Positions 25,056 through 34,307 are shown, counted from the first letter of the stretch. The stretch: DNA of 51,470 nt from Eshraghiella sp964405265 (GCA_964405265.1 CAYONC010000011.1:1-51470), one strand, 5' to 3'. The notes: generated from the letters alone by a model not told the origin. Numbers and translations: made by a program.

Positions 25056-26366
25056 TTATTCAGCTTTATATCCTTTCTCATTTTTTAAGGCTATCGAAAT
25101 CTCGTCGGTTTTTCTCTCTATGGACGCCTCGTATTTGTGCGCAAGGTGTATTCCGATATGCCCAATTCCCAAAATAACAGCAGAAACAATCAATACTAAG
25201 TTTTTAGAATAAATGCCTAAAAGAATAATCGCCGACACCGGAAGAGTTGCCCCTGCAACCGGGAAGCCTGAATAGGACGAGTACATATTCTTCATCTCTC
25301 GCGGACTTTTAAAGTACTTAATCCAATAACATTCGTATAAAATCATCAATATGAACGCTTCAAGCCATATAGCTAAATTCCACCTGAAATACACACCGTC
25401 GGGAAGTTTTATTATAACCGGATTAATCGACGGAAATATAAGAAGCGATGCGGTTACAAAAACCTCGCCTATGCGTTCCAATGCAAGCAAAACTTTACTT
25501 TCTCGCTTTCCTGCTTGTCCGTAGCCTTTCGGTTTTTTCCCGTTAGCCCATATTATATTCGGCGTAAACAGCATTACGAGCAATATAAGTCCCGAAACGC
25601 AAAATCCCAACCTATATGGATTTTTATTAAAAACCATAAGTGAGCTTATTTTTACACTGCTTATAATATCCCCTAAATCGCATTTTAAACGGCTTACCAT
25701 AACATCGGCGTTAACGTTTGTGTGATAGGAACCGTAAACTCCCATAATTTTTCCGCCGCCTTGCCGAGCATATGCGTTTTTAAAGTTAGAAACCATGTAA
25801 GCTTCCCTAAGTTCGGAAACGCCGCTGCTATCCTCGCGATTTTCATAAAATTCCTTTCCTTGCTTTATGCAATCTTCGGAACGCTGGTAGTTTTCGGAAT
25901 CTTTTAATCCGTTATCTTCAAGATACTTTAAATACCTTGCACCCGTCGTATCGAATTGATGCCCTACGTCCGTTCCGTAAAACACCGTTTCAGGACAAGT
26001 CTTTTTTATTTGACAGAAAAAATCGTAATAATATTTGTTTCCCGATAATGTTCCGCTTATTTCTTCAAACCAGGTATCGAGCAAAACATTAGTATCTTCC
26101 TTCATCCAAACGTTTAAAAATTCGGCGGTGTAATACGGCAATTCGATGAAAAAGTCGCGTAATCCATCCTCGTAAAAATCTTGCCAAAGCTGCAATTCAA
26201 CGTCGTAATATGCTTTTGAGCCGTGCGATTCTCCGTAAAGCATAATCTTAGTATCGTCAGCTGGATAAACGTCGTTAGATTTATCGTTTAAATCTAAAAT
26301 AACCGCAACTAACGATATAACGAAAAGCAGTGTAAACGCAATTATAGTCTTAACTTTGATTTTCAT
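25056..26366 (-). CDS. Erythromycin-esterase/ChaN-like domain fused to a membrane region
   Basis: A 436-residue protein. Residues 5-25 form an N-terminal signal anchor. Residues 40-230 resemble the EreA/ChaN-like fold: MLYGESHGSKAYYDVELQLW, ELPYYTAEFLNVWMK, FYGTDVGHQFDTTG, and VYGSYHTNVNA near 215, with Glu and His residues like those of the family active site. From about 255 to 420 there are four or five hydrophobic helices, an unusual addition. The catalytic half is thus likely outside the membrane. The start follows AGGAG eight bases away. It lies in the AT-rich patch with different codon preference from flanking operons, suggesting horizontal transfer. Substrate is unknown; antibiotic inactivation is not supported. 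Confidence 0.75.
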   Translation of the reverse strand: MKIKVKTIIAFTLLFVISLVAVILDLNDKSNDVYPADDTKIMLYGESHGSKAYYDVELQLWQDFYEDGLRDFFIELPYYTAEFLNVWMKEDTNVLLDTWFEEISGTLSGNKYYYDFFCQIKKTCPETVFYGTDVGHQFDTTGARYLKYLEDNGLKDSENYQRSEDCIKQGKEFYENREDSSGVSELREAYMVSNFKNAYARQGGGKIMGVYGSYHTNVNADVMVSRLKCDLGDIISSVKISSLMVFNKNPYRLGFCVSGLILLVMLFTPNIIWANGKKPKGYGQAGKRESKVLLALERIGEVFVTASLLIFPSINPVIIKLPDGVYFRWNLAIWLEAFILMILYECYWIKYFKSPREMKNMYSSYSGFPVAGATLPVSAIILLGIYSKNLVLIVSAVILGIGHIGIHLAHKYEASIERKTDEISIALKNEKGYKAE

Positions 26367-26404
26367 ATTTGTATTTTACTCCTTGATATGTATTTCTGTC
26401 GTCA

Positions 26405-26521
26405 TTATGCTCTTGATTTTGAAATTTTTGACAAAAGACAGACCACCTCACAATGATACGTCTGGATACGCTGAATTTCCTCGCTATTTTTAGGTTCAAG
26501 GAAACATATCCGCAGCCTTTT
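26405..26521 (-). pseudogene. Possible remnant of a methyltransferase C-terminus
   Basis: An open stretch on the minus strand with no start site reads LEPKNSEEIQRIQTYHCEVV then CLLSKISKSRA and stop. The phrase HCEVVCLLSK resembles the last strand of TrmA/RlmD-type RNA methyltransferases (compare HMECVVLMSK at the end of the RlmD-like gene in this window). It may be debris left by an insertion. The rest of the 221-base gap at 26367-26587 shows nothing else. Confidence 0.3.
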
Positions 26522-26587
26522 TCACATTTTTCTGTTTGTGGGAATATGTCTGTAAAACTGAAATTTGTCAGTAGTATAAATCAGAAG

Positions 26588-27403
26588 CTACCCATTATAG
26601 TTTTGTTCAAGCCATTTGGCAACACCGTCATCATCGTTTGATGAAATAATTGCAGTAGCATATTTTTTTAAGTACTCATGTGCATTTTGAACAGCATAGC
26701 TTTCATCAGCCAGCTCAAACATATCTATATCATTTTTCCCATCACCAAAAACAACTAATTTTTCACATTTGAGAAGCGATTTTAACTGCTTTATTGCATT
26801 TGATTTAGAAGCTGATAATGGCATAATCTCAAGCCACTGTTCATTTGTATATATATCTGTCTGATAAACACAATGAAATCTATCTTTATATTTATCATAT
26901 ATCGGCTTCAATTTCTCTGGTTCATCTATACAAGTAATATAAAATATATCGCCTGTTTTCAAATCATTCATTGTATTTACAGTATTAGTTCGAATATCAC
27001 CATTCCGGCTATTAATAAACTTTTTCATACCGACTGTGCATAATTCCGGCACGAATGAAAACTTCTCCTTTCCTTCTATATACGCATAAACAATTGGATA
27101 TATCTTGTTTGTAAATAGTTCGTCTAATACCTCATAAACTGAATCATCAAAATAATTTGCAATCATTATATCTTCTGTAACATTATCAATTATGAATGCA
27201 CCATTATATACAATTAACGGGATTTTTGCATTAATACCATTTGTTACTTTCTTGGCAGTAATTAACGAACGAGCTGTAGCATAAGAAAAAATCATTCCTC
27301 TTTCTGTTAGACTGTTAATGACATTATTTGTGTATTCCGAAGTTGCTTCATTGCTTCTCAATAAAGTTCCATCTAAATCAGATACATATAAAGTTTTCAA
27401 TTT
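26588..27403 (-). CDS. Cof-type HAD hydrolase
   Basis: A 271-residue haloacid dehalogenase superfamily phosphatase of the Cof type, acting on small phosphorylated metabolites in the cytosol. I start it at the TTG at 27403, preceded by GAGGGTG nine bases upstream, giving (M)KTLYVSDLDGTLLRSN, the usual N-terminus of this family; the frame continues to 27415 only by way of a GTG that overlaps the binding site. Seen: nucleophile DLDGT, ATARSL, the C2 cap in the middle, Lys in SKSNAIKQL, and GDGKNDIDMFELAD with the metal-binding acids. Its AT-rich coding matches the accessory patch. Substrate not predictable. Confidence 0.9.
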   Translation of the reverse strand, partial: KLKTLYVSDLDGTLLRSNEATSEYTNNVINSLTERGMIFSYATARSLITAKKVTNGINAKIPLIVYNGAFIIDNVTEDIMIANYFDDSVYEVLDELFTNKIYPIVYAYIEGKEKFSFVPELCTVGMKKFINSRNGDIRTNTVNTMNDLKTGDIFYITCIDEPEKLKPIYDKYKDRFHCVYQTDIYTNEQWLEIMPLSASKSNAIKQLKSLLKCEKLVVFGDGKNDIDMFELADESYAVQNAHEYLKKYATAIISSNDDDGVAKWLEQNYNG

Positions 27404-27533
27404 AAACACCCTCACAAATTCAAATTTTCTTCTTTATAACTTCTCATATATTTTCTAAACATCATTTTTCCTTTCTGTGTAGTGCTTATCCATTTATACA
27501 CGTCTGGCAAAACAAAACATTATCATGTTTACT

Positions 27534-28631
27534 TTATGATTTCTTAAATTTATACTTTCCTTTTCCATATCCCGAAACACTTTCTATGATTTCGGCGGCA
27601 AGCAAATTTGCAAGTACCTTTGATGCACCCGAGCTTTTCAGTTCAAGTAAATTCATAACATTACTTCTGCCAAATACTTCTTCATAACCGAATTTTTCAA
27701 AAAGTCTTTGAATATGACTATTTGTTTTTATTGAAAAATCTTTTGCTTTTTCTGAAAGTGGATATTCAATGTCCACTTTTGCCTCCTCAATGTCCACTTT
27801 CGGAGCGGATAAACATCCACTTATGTGTAGATTACGATTATGCAGTTCGTTCTTTTCATTCATTAAAAGGTTTTTTAAAAACATTTCCAGAAATTCTGTA
27901 GTTTCGTAAATACCTTTCTGCAAATTTGTATAATTTGCACGAACAAGAGCATTTCTAAAATACCACGCATTTTCCGCAAAAATATCATTTGTCGCAGAAA
28001 AGCCAAGCGTTCTCAAATATTTGATAAAGAAGACCGCAGTTGTTCTTGTATTTCCTTCTCCGAAAATATGAATTTGCCACAACCTTGAAATAAACACCGC
28101 AAGATGATGTATAATTTCATTTATTGACAATCCTTTATAACTGAAAGCTTTTTCTTGTGAGAAATCATATTCAAGAGTTGCCCTAAGCTCTGAAGCACTG
28201 CCATAAATAACCGTTGCTCCGTCAAGCACCCATTCTTTTTTTGTGATGTTGTAATCTCTTATTCTACCTGCGTGTTTGTAAATGCCCTGAAAAAGCTTTC
28301 TATGAATGGAAATATATTCATTTGGTGCAAAAGAAAAAGCGGTTTCAGATAATATTTCTGCAATGCGAATTGAAACCTTATCTGCTTCTTCAGTACGCTC
28401 ATCATCTGATAGATGTGCCGGTTTTTCTTCATAGTAGGTATCAATAAGCTTCTGTGCTTCTTTTAACGTAATTTCACCCTCAATATTTTTGATGGCGGTA
28501 TCTATCAGATATTTTGATGGTGTTAAACCGTCAACGGCCTGCAAACCTATTGCCGTACTCCAAACATACCCTTTACCTGCTTTATCTTGTTCCGACTCTC
28601 TTAGATATTCTTTGAAAGGGTCGACATTCAT
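27534..28631 (-). CDS. Fic family protein with in-built VbhA-like inhibitory segment
   Basis: A 365-residue Fic protein, predicted to transfer AMP (or another nucleotide part) to a target protein. The active-site motif HIFGEGNTRT is at 188-197, matching HxFx(D/E)GNxR with His188 catalytic. The N-terminal region STAIGLQAVDGLTPSKYL followed by AIKNIEGEITLKEAQKLIDTYY (residues 25-67) resembles the VbhA antitoxin helix, which blocks the ATP pocket with a Glu; here it would be Glu51 in IEGE. The C-terminal 280-365 looks like a winged helix. So it is likely an autoinhibited, single-protein toxin-antitoxin-like enzyme or regulator. It lies in the AT-rich patch, often a place for such genes. Confidence 0.9.
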   Translation of the reverse strand: MNVDPFKEYLRESEQDKAGKGYVWSTAIGLQAVDGLTPSKYLIDTAIKNIEGEITLKEAQKLIDTYYEEKPAHLSDDERTEEADKVSIRIAEILSETAFSFAPNEYISIHRKLFQGIYKHAGRIRDYNITKKEWVLDGATVIYGSASELRATLEYDFSQEKAFSYKGLSINEIIHHLAVFISRLWQIHIFGEGNTRTTAVFFIKYLRTLGFSATNDIFAENAWYFRNALVRANYTNLQKGIYETTEFLEMFLKNLLMNEKNELHNRNLHISGCLSAPKVDIEEAKVDIEYPLSEKAKDFSIKTNSHIQRLFEKFGYEEVFGRSNVMNLLELKSSGASKVLANLLAAEIIESVSGYGKGKYKFKKS

Positions 28632-28690
28632 TTTCTATACCTCCATTCATAAATATTAACAATCCTTTATTTCAAGCATTTTCTCGCTAT

Positions 28691-29836
28691 TTACTTCTGT
28701 ACTTTTGACATCAACACCACACACTCCATATGATACGTCCAGCAGAACAAATCCACGGGTCTGCATTTTACAGCTCTGTATCCGTTGCGTGTCATATAGT
28801 TTAAATCCCTTGCCAGTGTTTCGGGATTGCATGATATGTATACCACCCTTTCCGGAGCAAGCTTTATCATGGATGACATAAATTTCTCCGTGCTTCCGCT
28901 TCTTGGCGGATCCATAAATACTACATCATATTTTTTCCCGGACAAAGCCTCCTTCTCCATAAAATCACCGGCATCACCGGCAATGTACCATGCATTTTTC
29001 AGGTTATTATTTTTACAATTTATAACGGCATCCCTTACGGCATCCCGGTTCAATTCAACTCCCGTAACCTCCGCCGCCATATCAGAAGCAACAATGCCTA
29101 TTGTTCCTATTCCGCTGTATGCATCAAACACTCTTTCTCTTCCGGTAAGTCCGGCAAATTCCATTGCCGCATTGTATAACACCTGCGTCTGAGCGTGGTT
29201 AACCTGATAAAAGGACTTTGAAGATATCCGAAAACGCTTTCCGCACAGGATATCTTCAACATACCCCTTTCCGTATAAAACGGTTTCCCTGTCTCCCAAA
29301 ACCATGCTCGTACGCCTGTTGTTATGATTCATGACCACGGTTGTTATTTCAGGATGTATTTCCAATAAAACCCTGATAAAATTATTTTTTGACGGAAAAA
29401 CAGTGTCACCGACTACAAGAGTTACCATAATTTCCCCTGTGGCATCTGCGGTTCTTATAAGAATATGTCTCAAAAAACCTCTTCCGGTATCTTCATTATA
29501 CGGTCTGTAACCGAATGATTTCATCAGCTTTAAAATGGTATTTATTATTAAATCTGCCTTTTCATTATCAAGAATACAATGTTCAACCGGTACAATCCTG
29601 TGCGTGTTCCTTTCGTATGTTCCGGCATATACATTTCCCTTGCGGTCACCGCCCACGACGGCATGAACCTTATTTCTGTAATGGTACGGTGTATCCATAC
29701 CCCTGACAGGCTCAACAGGGCAGAATGGTTTTATATATTTTTCAACCAGCTTCTGTTTCCGTGTAAGCTGCTCCGCATATTTCATTCCCATATAGGAACA
29801 TCCGCCGCAGCGACCTGAATATCTGCATTTTTCCAT
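28691..29836 (-). CDS. RlmD/TrmA-family RNA uridine C5-methyltransferase
   Basis: A 381-residue SAM-dependent methyltransferase for uridine C5 in rRNA or tRNA. The Cys set C4, C10, C13 and C87 fits the [4Fe-4S] cluster of the family. The SAM-binding region has FDAYSGIGTIGI near 245 and GVELNRDAVRDA, then FMDPPRSG, and the catalytic Cys lies in ISCNPETLARDL. It ends with VDLFCWTYHMECVVLMSK. It lacks the N-terminal TRAM domain of longer RlmD/RlmCD enzymes, so whether it modifies one or two sites is open. The start sits one base from the stop of the radical SAM gene upstream, in the same operon as ygiQ and upp. Confidence 0.93.
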   Translation of the reverse strand: MEKCRYSGRCGGCSYMGMKYAEQLTRKQKLVEKYIKPFCPVEPVRGMDTPYHYRNKVHAVVGGDRKGNVYAGTYERNTHRIVPVEHCILDNEKADLIINTILKLMKSFGYRPYNEDTGRGFLRHILIRTADATGEIMVTLVVGDTVFPSKNNFIRVLLEIHPEITTVVMNHNNRRTSMVLGDRETVLYGKGYVEDILCGKRFRISSKSFYQVNHAQTQVLYNAAMEFAGLTGRERVFDAYSGIGTIGIVASDMAAEVTGVELNRDAVRDAVINCKNNNLKNAWYIAGDAGDFMEKEALSGKKYDVVFMDPPRSGSTEKFMSSMIKLAPERVVYISCNPETLARDLNYMTRNGYRAVKCRPVDLFCWTYHMECVVLMSKVQK

Positions 29837-29837
29837 G

Positions 29838-30737
29838 TTAGATTCCTTTCATGTCAAATTCAGGAATAAAGCTCTCTTCTGCCGTATCCCCCTCCTGTAT
29901 AAATCCGTATTCAATACCGGCATCTATCGCATAATCCGTTATTCCGTCATATTCTTTTTTCCCCACTCTGCAGGCAAGTTCCGGAAATTGCTCTTTTACT
30001 GCTTCCACTGGGGTATACTGATTCATTATGCTTATGTATATATCATTACCATAGGTATCATGGAGATATTTTAATATTCTGCGTGAATCTTCTCCCTGCC
30101 CGGGAAGAACAAGATGCCTTACAATGACCCCTTTTTTCATGATACCGTCCGCATCAAAATCCGGACTTCCCACCTGTCTGACCATCTCCGCTATTGCGGA
30201 TGATGCCACTTCAAAATAATTCTCTGCTCCGGAATATTTCTTAGAAAGTTCCCGGGAATAATATTTAAGGTCCGGCAGATAAATATCCACAAGGCCTTCA
30301 AGCATCCTCAGCGTATCTGTATTTTCATAACTGCCGGTGTTGTACACCACCGGTATTGACAGTCCCCGGTTCAGTGCCTTTTCAAGTGCCGAACGGATAC
30401 CCGGCACAAAATGAGTAGGCGTCACCAGATTAATATTGTGTGCCCCCTGCTGCTGAAGTCCAATAAATATATCTGCAAGTCTGTCATCGGTTATTTCCCT
30501 TCCGCAGCTTCCGCAGGCTATTGTACTGTTCTGGCAGTATACACACCTTAATACGCAGCCGGAAAAAAATACCGTTCCGGAGCCTCCCGTCCCTGACAGG
30601 CAGGGTTCTTCCCACATATGAAGTGCCGCCCTTGCCGCCCTGATAACTGCTGTTTCTCCGCAATATCCTTTTTGTCCCGACATACGGTCTGCTCCGCACA
30701 TTCTGGGACATAATCTGCATTTTTCATAACTATCCAT
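29838..30737 (-). CDS. Pyruvate formate-lyase activase-related radical SAM protein
   Basis: A 299-residue radical SAM enzyme of the group related to PFL activating enzyme. The cluster motif CVLRCVYC at residues 61-68 is CxxxCxxC. An N-terminal Cys-rich part (CRLCPRMCGADRMSGQKGYC) is typical of this uncharacterised branch (COG1313-like). Later come TPTHFVPGIRSAL, VYNTGSYE, LPDLKYYS and IVRHLVLPG. It may make a glycyl radical on a partner or act in another radical reaction; no glycyl radical enzyme is encoded nearby. Upp ends two bases upstream and the RlmD-like gene starts one base downstream, so all are in one transcript. Confidence 0.88.
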   Translation of the reverse strand: MDSYEKCRLCPRMCGADRMSGQKGYCGETAVIRAARAALHMWEEPCLSGTGGSGTVFFSGCVLRCVYCQNSTIACGSCGREITDDRLADIFIGLQQQGAHNINLVTPTHFVPGIRSALEKALNRGLSIPVVYNTGSYENTDTLRMLEGLVDIYLPDLKYYSRELSKKYSGAENYFEVASSAIAEMVRQVGSPDFDADGIMKKGVIVRHLVLPGQGEDSRRILKYLHDTYGNDIYISIMNQYTPVEAVKEQFPELACRVGKKEYDGITDYAIDAGIEYGFIQEGDTAEESFIPEFDMKGI

Positions 30738-30739
30738 AA

Positions 30740-31381
30740 CTACTTGGTTCCAAATATTCTGTCTCCGGCATCTCCGAGTCCCGGACAGATATATGCAGAT
30801 TCATTAAGTTCTCTGTCAAGATTACCCACAAATATTTTAATGTCCGGGTGATCCTTCCTAAGCTTCTCAAGTCCCTCAGGAGCGGCAACTATGCATAAAA
30901 ATGTTATATCCCTTCCGCCGCGTTCCTTTATTAAATTAATTGCGTCCGAAGCCGAACCGCCGGTCGCAAGCATAGGATCCACCACATATACTTTTCGGTC
31001 TTCTATCTGTTTCGGAAGCTTGCAATAGTACTCATGAGGCTCGTGTGTTTCTTCATCCCTGTACATTCCTATATGCCCCACCTTGGCGGCAGGCATGAGT
31101 GTAAGCAGGCCTCCGACCATTCCGAGTCCTGCTCTCAATATAGGGATAATCGCCGGTTTTTTACCGGATATTACAGGACAAAGTGCCGTTTCTATCGGAG
31201 TTCTTATCTCCACGTTCTCTGTTTCAAGATCCCTCAATGCCTCATAGCCTATAAGAACTGCTATTTCCTCCACAATTTTTCTGAACTCGTTGGTTCCGGT
31301 CTCCGCCCTTCTTATCATTGTGATTTTGTGCTTAATAAGCGGATGATTACATATTGTTACATTCTCATTTCCTTCGTACAT
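30740..31381 (-). CDS. upp: Uracil phosphoribosyltransferase
   Basis: Salvage enzyme joining uracil to PRPP to make UMP in the cytosol. The 213-residue length is standard. Seen: HPLIKHKITMIRRAETGTNEFR, LRAGLGMVGGLL, the PRPP-binding loop VYVVDPMLATGGSASDAI, and the uracil-binding C-terminus YICPGLGDAGDRIFGT. The start follows GGAGGTAATAAA, inside the end of ygiQ (17-base overlap), and the next gene begins two bases after. No uraA-type transporter is beside it, unlike in many genomes. Confidence 0.97.
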   Translation of the reverse strand: MYEGNENVTICNHPLIKHKITMIRRAETGTNEFRKIVEEIAVLIGYEALRDLETENVEIRTPIETALCPVISGKKPAIIPILRAGLGMVGGLLTLMPAAKVGHIGMYRDEETHEPHEYYCKLPKQIEDRKVYVVDPMLATGGSASDAINLIKERGGRDITFLCIVAAPEGLEKLRKDHPDIKIFVGNLDRELNESAYICPGLGDAGDRIFGTK

Positions 31382-33215
31382 TTTTATTACCTCCGTGTTT
31401 TTTATTTTTGTGATATTCTATTTTTCGCGGAGGAATAAGGCATTTCTTTCCAAAGCCAATCAAATCCTCCCTGTGTTCTTTTATAAGTGCTTCCCTGACC
31501 AGTTCGTAATTTTCCGGTGCCCTGTATTGTATCAATGCCCTCTGCATGGCTTTTTCATGGGGATTTACGGCTACATATACAGGCTTCATATTCCGTGGAT
31601 CAACTCCCGTATAATACATACAGGTTGATATTGTCGATGGAGTGGGATAAAAATCCTGCACCTGCTCAGGCATATAGCCTATGTCCCTCACATATTCCGC
31701 AAGCTCTATGGCGTCTTTCAGTGTTGAGCCGGGATGCGATGACATGAGATACGGCACAATATACTGTTTTTTGCCGATTTTACCATTGACGGCATTAAAT
31801 TGCGCCCTGAACCGTTCATATACACTGTTTTTCGGCTTCCCCATAAGGCGGAGAACGTTATCGGATACGTGTTCCGGTGCCACTCTGAGCTGTCCGCTGA
31901 TATGGTGACGGCACAGCTCATTCATAAATGTATCATCTCCGTCAGCAAGTACATAATCAAATCTTATTCCTGATCTTATAAATACTTTTTTCACTCCGGG
32001 CAGCTTTCTGAGCTTTCTTAACAGTTCCACATAATCCCGGTGATCCGCTTTCAGATTGGGGCACGGCTCCGGAAACAGGCATTGTCTGTTGGTGCAGGCT
32101 CCCGTTCTGTTCTGCTTATCACAGGCAGGATGTCTGAAATCTGCCGTAGGTCCTCCCACATCATGTATATATCCCTTGAAGTCAGGCTGTTGCGTCATCT
32201 CAACGGCTTCCCTGATGATTGATTCATGACTTCTTGACTGAACAATCCTTCCCTGATGAAATGCAAGTGCACAGAATGAGCATGAACCGAAACATCCCCT
32301 GTTGCCTGTTATACTGAATCTTATCTCATTAATTGCCGGAACTCCACCCATGCCTTCATACGACGGATGATATGTATTCATATACGGCAGTGCGTATACG
32401 TCATCCATCTCCATTTCGGTAAGCGGCTTTGACGGTGGATTCTGTACCACATACACACCCTTTTCGTATGCCTCTACAAGCCTTTTTCCGGAATACGGAT
32501 CCGTATTGGCATACTGAACTGCAAAGCTCTTTGCATAATTAAGTCTGTCCGCCTTAAGCTCTTCGTAAGAAGGCAGCATAACATAATCATATACGTCCTC
32601 AATGCGTGTAGTGCGGTATACCGTTCCGTCTATAAACGTGATGTCCTCTGCCCTCAGTCCCGAATCAAGTGCCTCTGCTATTTCCACAATTGAGTGTTCG
32701 CCCATTCCGTATGACAGGATATCTGCCTGTGAATCAAGAAGTATGGAGCGTTTCAGGGCATCCGACCAGTAGTCATAATGTGCCATTCTTCTCAGGCTTG
32801 CTTCTATTCCTCCGATAACCACAGGTATTTTACGATACTTTCTGCGTATCAGGTTACAGTAAACCACCGTTGCATGGTCCGGTCTTTTTCCGGTAATCCC
32901 ACCCGGTGTATATGCGTCCGTGCTGCGTCTTTTTCCGGATACCGTGTAGTGATTAACCATAGGATCCATATTGCCGCCCGATACAAGAAATCCAAGCCGA
33001 GGTTCACCGAACACGTCTATGCTGTTCTCATTCCTCCAGTCGGGCTGGGATATGATTCCGACCCTGTAACCTCTTGATTCAAGCACTCTGCTGATAATCG
33101 CCGTACCGAATGAAGAATGATCCACATAGGCATCACCCGTGACATACGCAAAATCCACGCGATCCCAGCCTCTTTTTATCATATCCTCCCGGCTGACAGG
33201 TAAAAAATCTTTCAT
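31365..33215 (-). CDS. ygiQ: YgiQ family radical SAM protein
   Basis: A 616-residue radical SAM protein widely conserved but without a proven reaction. An N-terminal half typical for the family contains AYVTGDAYVDHSSFG, IISQPDW, GGIEASLRRMAHYDYW and YGMGE. The cluster motif is in GCFGSCSFCALAFHQGR near residue 325 (CxxxCxxC). Later come GPTADFR with two extra Cys pairs, QVQDFYPTPST, and a basic tail (KIEYHKNKKHGG). The first gene of a four-gene operon with upp, the PFL-activase-like gene and the RlmD-like gene; the overlap with upp is 17 bases. A role in tRNA or protein modification is speculative. Confidence 0.95.
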   Translation of the reverse strand: MKDFLPVSREDMIKRGWDRVDFAYVTGDAYVDHSSFGTAIISRVLESRGYRVGIISQPDWRNENSIDVFGEPRLGFLVSGGNMDPMVNHYTVSGKRRSTDAYTPGGITGKRPDHATVVYCNLIRRKYRKIPVVIGGIEASLRRMAHYDYWSDALKRSILLDSQADILSYGMGEHSIVEIAEALDSGLRAEDITFIDGTVYRTTRIEDVYDYVMLPSYEELKADRLNYAKSFAVQYANTDPYSGKRLVEAYEKGVYVVQNPPSKPLTEMEMDDVYALPYMNTYHPSYEGMGGVPAINEIRFSITGNRGCFGSCSFCALAFHQGRIVQSRSHESIIREAVEMTQQPDFKGYIHDVGGPTADFRHPACDKQNRTGACTNRQCLFPEPCPNLKADHRDYVELLRKLRKLPGVKKVFIRSGIRFDYVLADGDDTFMNELCRHHISGQLRVAPEHVSDNVLRLMGKPKNSVYERFRAQFNAVNGKIGKKQYIVPYLMSSHPGSTLKDAIELAEYVRDIGYMPEQVQDFYPTPSTISTCMYYTGVDPRNMKPVYVAVNPHEKAMQRALIQYRAPENYELVREALIKEHREDLIGFGKKCLIPPRKIEYHKNKKHGGNKNVRRK

Positions 33216-33246
33216 AAATTTTATACGCTTTCAATAAACTTTTCAT

Positions 33247-33274
33247 TTGATTATATCATAAATAATGCTATAAT
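33247..33274 (+). promoter_or_regulatory. Promoter of the aldo/keto reductase gene
   Basis: TTGATT (33247-33252) and TATAAT (33269-33274) are spaced 16 bases apart, 35 bases before the aldo/keto reductase start. The 57-base region upstream of the divergent ygiQ shares it. Confidence 0.7.
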
Positions 33275-33308
33275 GATAGTAATTAAAATAAGGTATATGG
33301 AGGTTTTT

Positions 33309-34307
33309 ATGAATTATTCACCAAATCCAACAAGATATAACTCAATGAAATACCGCAATGCCGGAAACAGCGGTCTCAAGCTTCCGCTTATCTCACTTGG
33401 TTTCTGGCACAATTTCGGTAACCATAATACGCTTCAGAGCATGAAGGATTTGTGTTTCACCGCATTTGACAACGGAATCACACATTTTGATCTTGCCAAT
33501 AACTATGGTTCGGAGCAGGGTACGGCAGAACGAAATTTAGGCCGAATCATTACTGAGGATCTTCACGCATACAGAGATGAACTTGTCATCTCCACAAAAG
33601 CCGGTTTTGAAATATGGCCGGGACCGTACGGAAGAGGAGGAAGCCGCAAGTACCTTTCGCTTTGTATAGACCGTTCGCTTGACAGAATGGGGCTTGATTA
33701 CGTTGATATTTTCTATCATCAGTGCATGGACAGGGAGACCCCTCTTGAAGAGACAATGTCTGCCCTGGACCAGATAACGAAGAGCGGTAAAGCATTATAC
33801 ATAGGACTTTCCAACTATGACAGCGACACATTAAAAAAGGCATCTGCAATCCTTAAAGAACTCAAATGCCCATATGTTGTTAACCAGAACCGTTATTCAA
33901 TTTTTGACAGAAGCATTGACAACAACGGAGTCAAGAAGACAACCGCATCCGAGGGCAAGGGGCTTATCGTATATTCTCCGCTTGAACAGGGGCTTCTCTC
34001 AGGCAAGTACCTTGACGGTATGATTCCTGCAGACAGCCGTATGGCATCTGACAGTCTGTTCCTTACAGAGGATGCACTTACACCTGATATGCTTACAAGG
34101 CTTAATAAGCTTAATGAAGTTGCCGCTTTAAGAGGCCAGTCACTTTCACAGTTGGCTTTAAGCTGGGCATTAAGGGATGAAACCGTTGCCAGCGTCGTAA
34201 TCGGTGCTTCCAAGCCGGAACAGATTATTGAAAATGTAAGGGCAATCAATCAGATTAATCTTAATCCGAGAGACCTTGCACTAATTGATCAGCTTGCCGG
34301 AGTCTGA
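33309..34307 (+). CDS. Aldo/keto reductase (YghZ/MgrA-like)
   Basis: A 332-residue NADP-dependent reductase of the group that includes YghZ, which reduces glyceraldehyde 3-phosphate and toxic aldehydes. I start it at the ATG at 33309, five bases after GGAGG; the frame opens at 33273 but over the promoter. It reads MNYSPNPTRYNSMKYRNAGN, LPLISLGFWHNFG, FDLANNYGSEQGTAE with the catalytic Asp and Tyr, STKAGFEIWPGPYG with the Lys, and DIFYHQCMD with the His. The C-terminal cofactor part has VIGASKPEQIIENV. It overlaps a convergent HAD gene by 19 bases. Confidence 0.93.
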   Translation: MNYSPNPTRYNSMKYRNAGNSGLKLPLISLGFWHNFGNHNTLQSMKDLCFTAFDNGITHFDLANNYGSEQGTAERNLGRIITEDLHAYRDELVISTKAGFEIWPGPYGRGGSRKYLSLCIDRSLDRMGLDYVDIFYHQCMDRETPLEETMSALDQITKSGKALYIGLSNYDSDTLKKASAILKELKCPYVVNQNRYSIFDRSIDNNGVKKTTASEGKGLIVYSPLEQGLLSGKYLDGMIPADSRMASDSLFLTEDALTPDMLTRLNKLNEVAALRGQSLSQLALSWALRDETVASVVIGASKPEQIIENVRAINQINLNPRDLALIDQLAGV

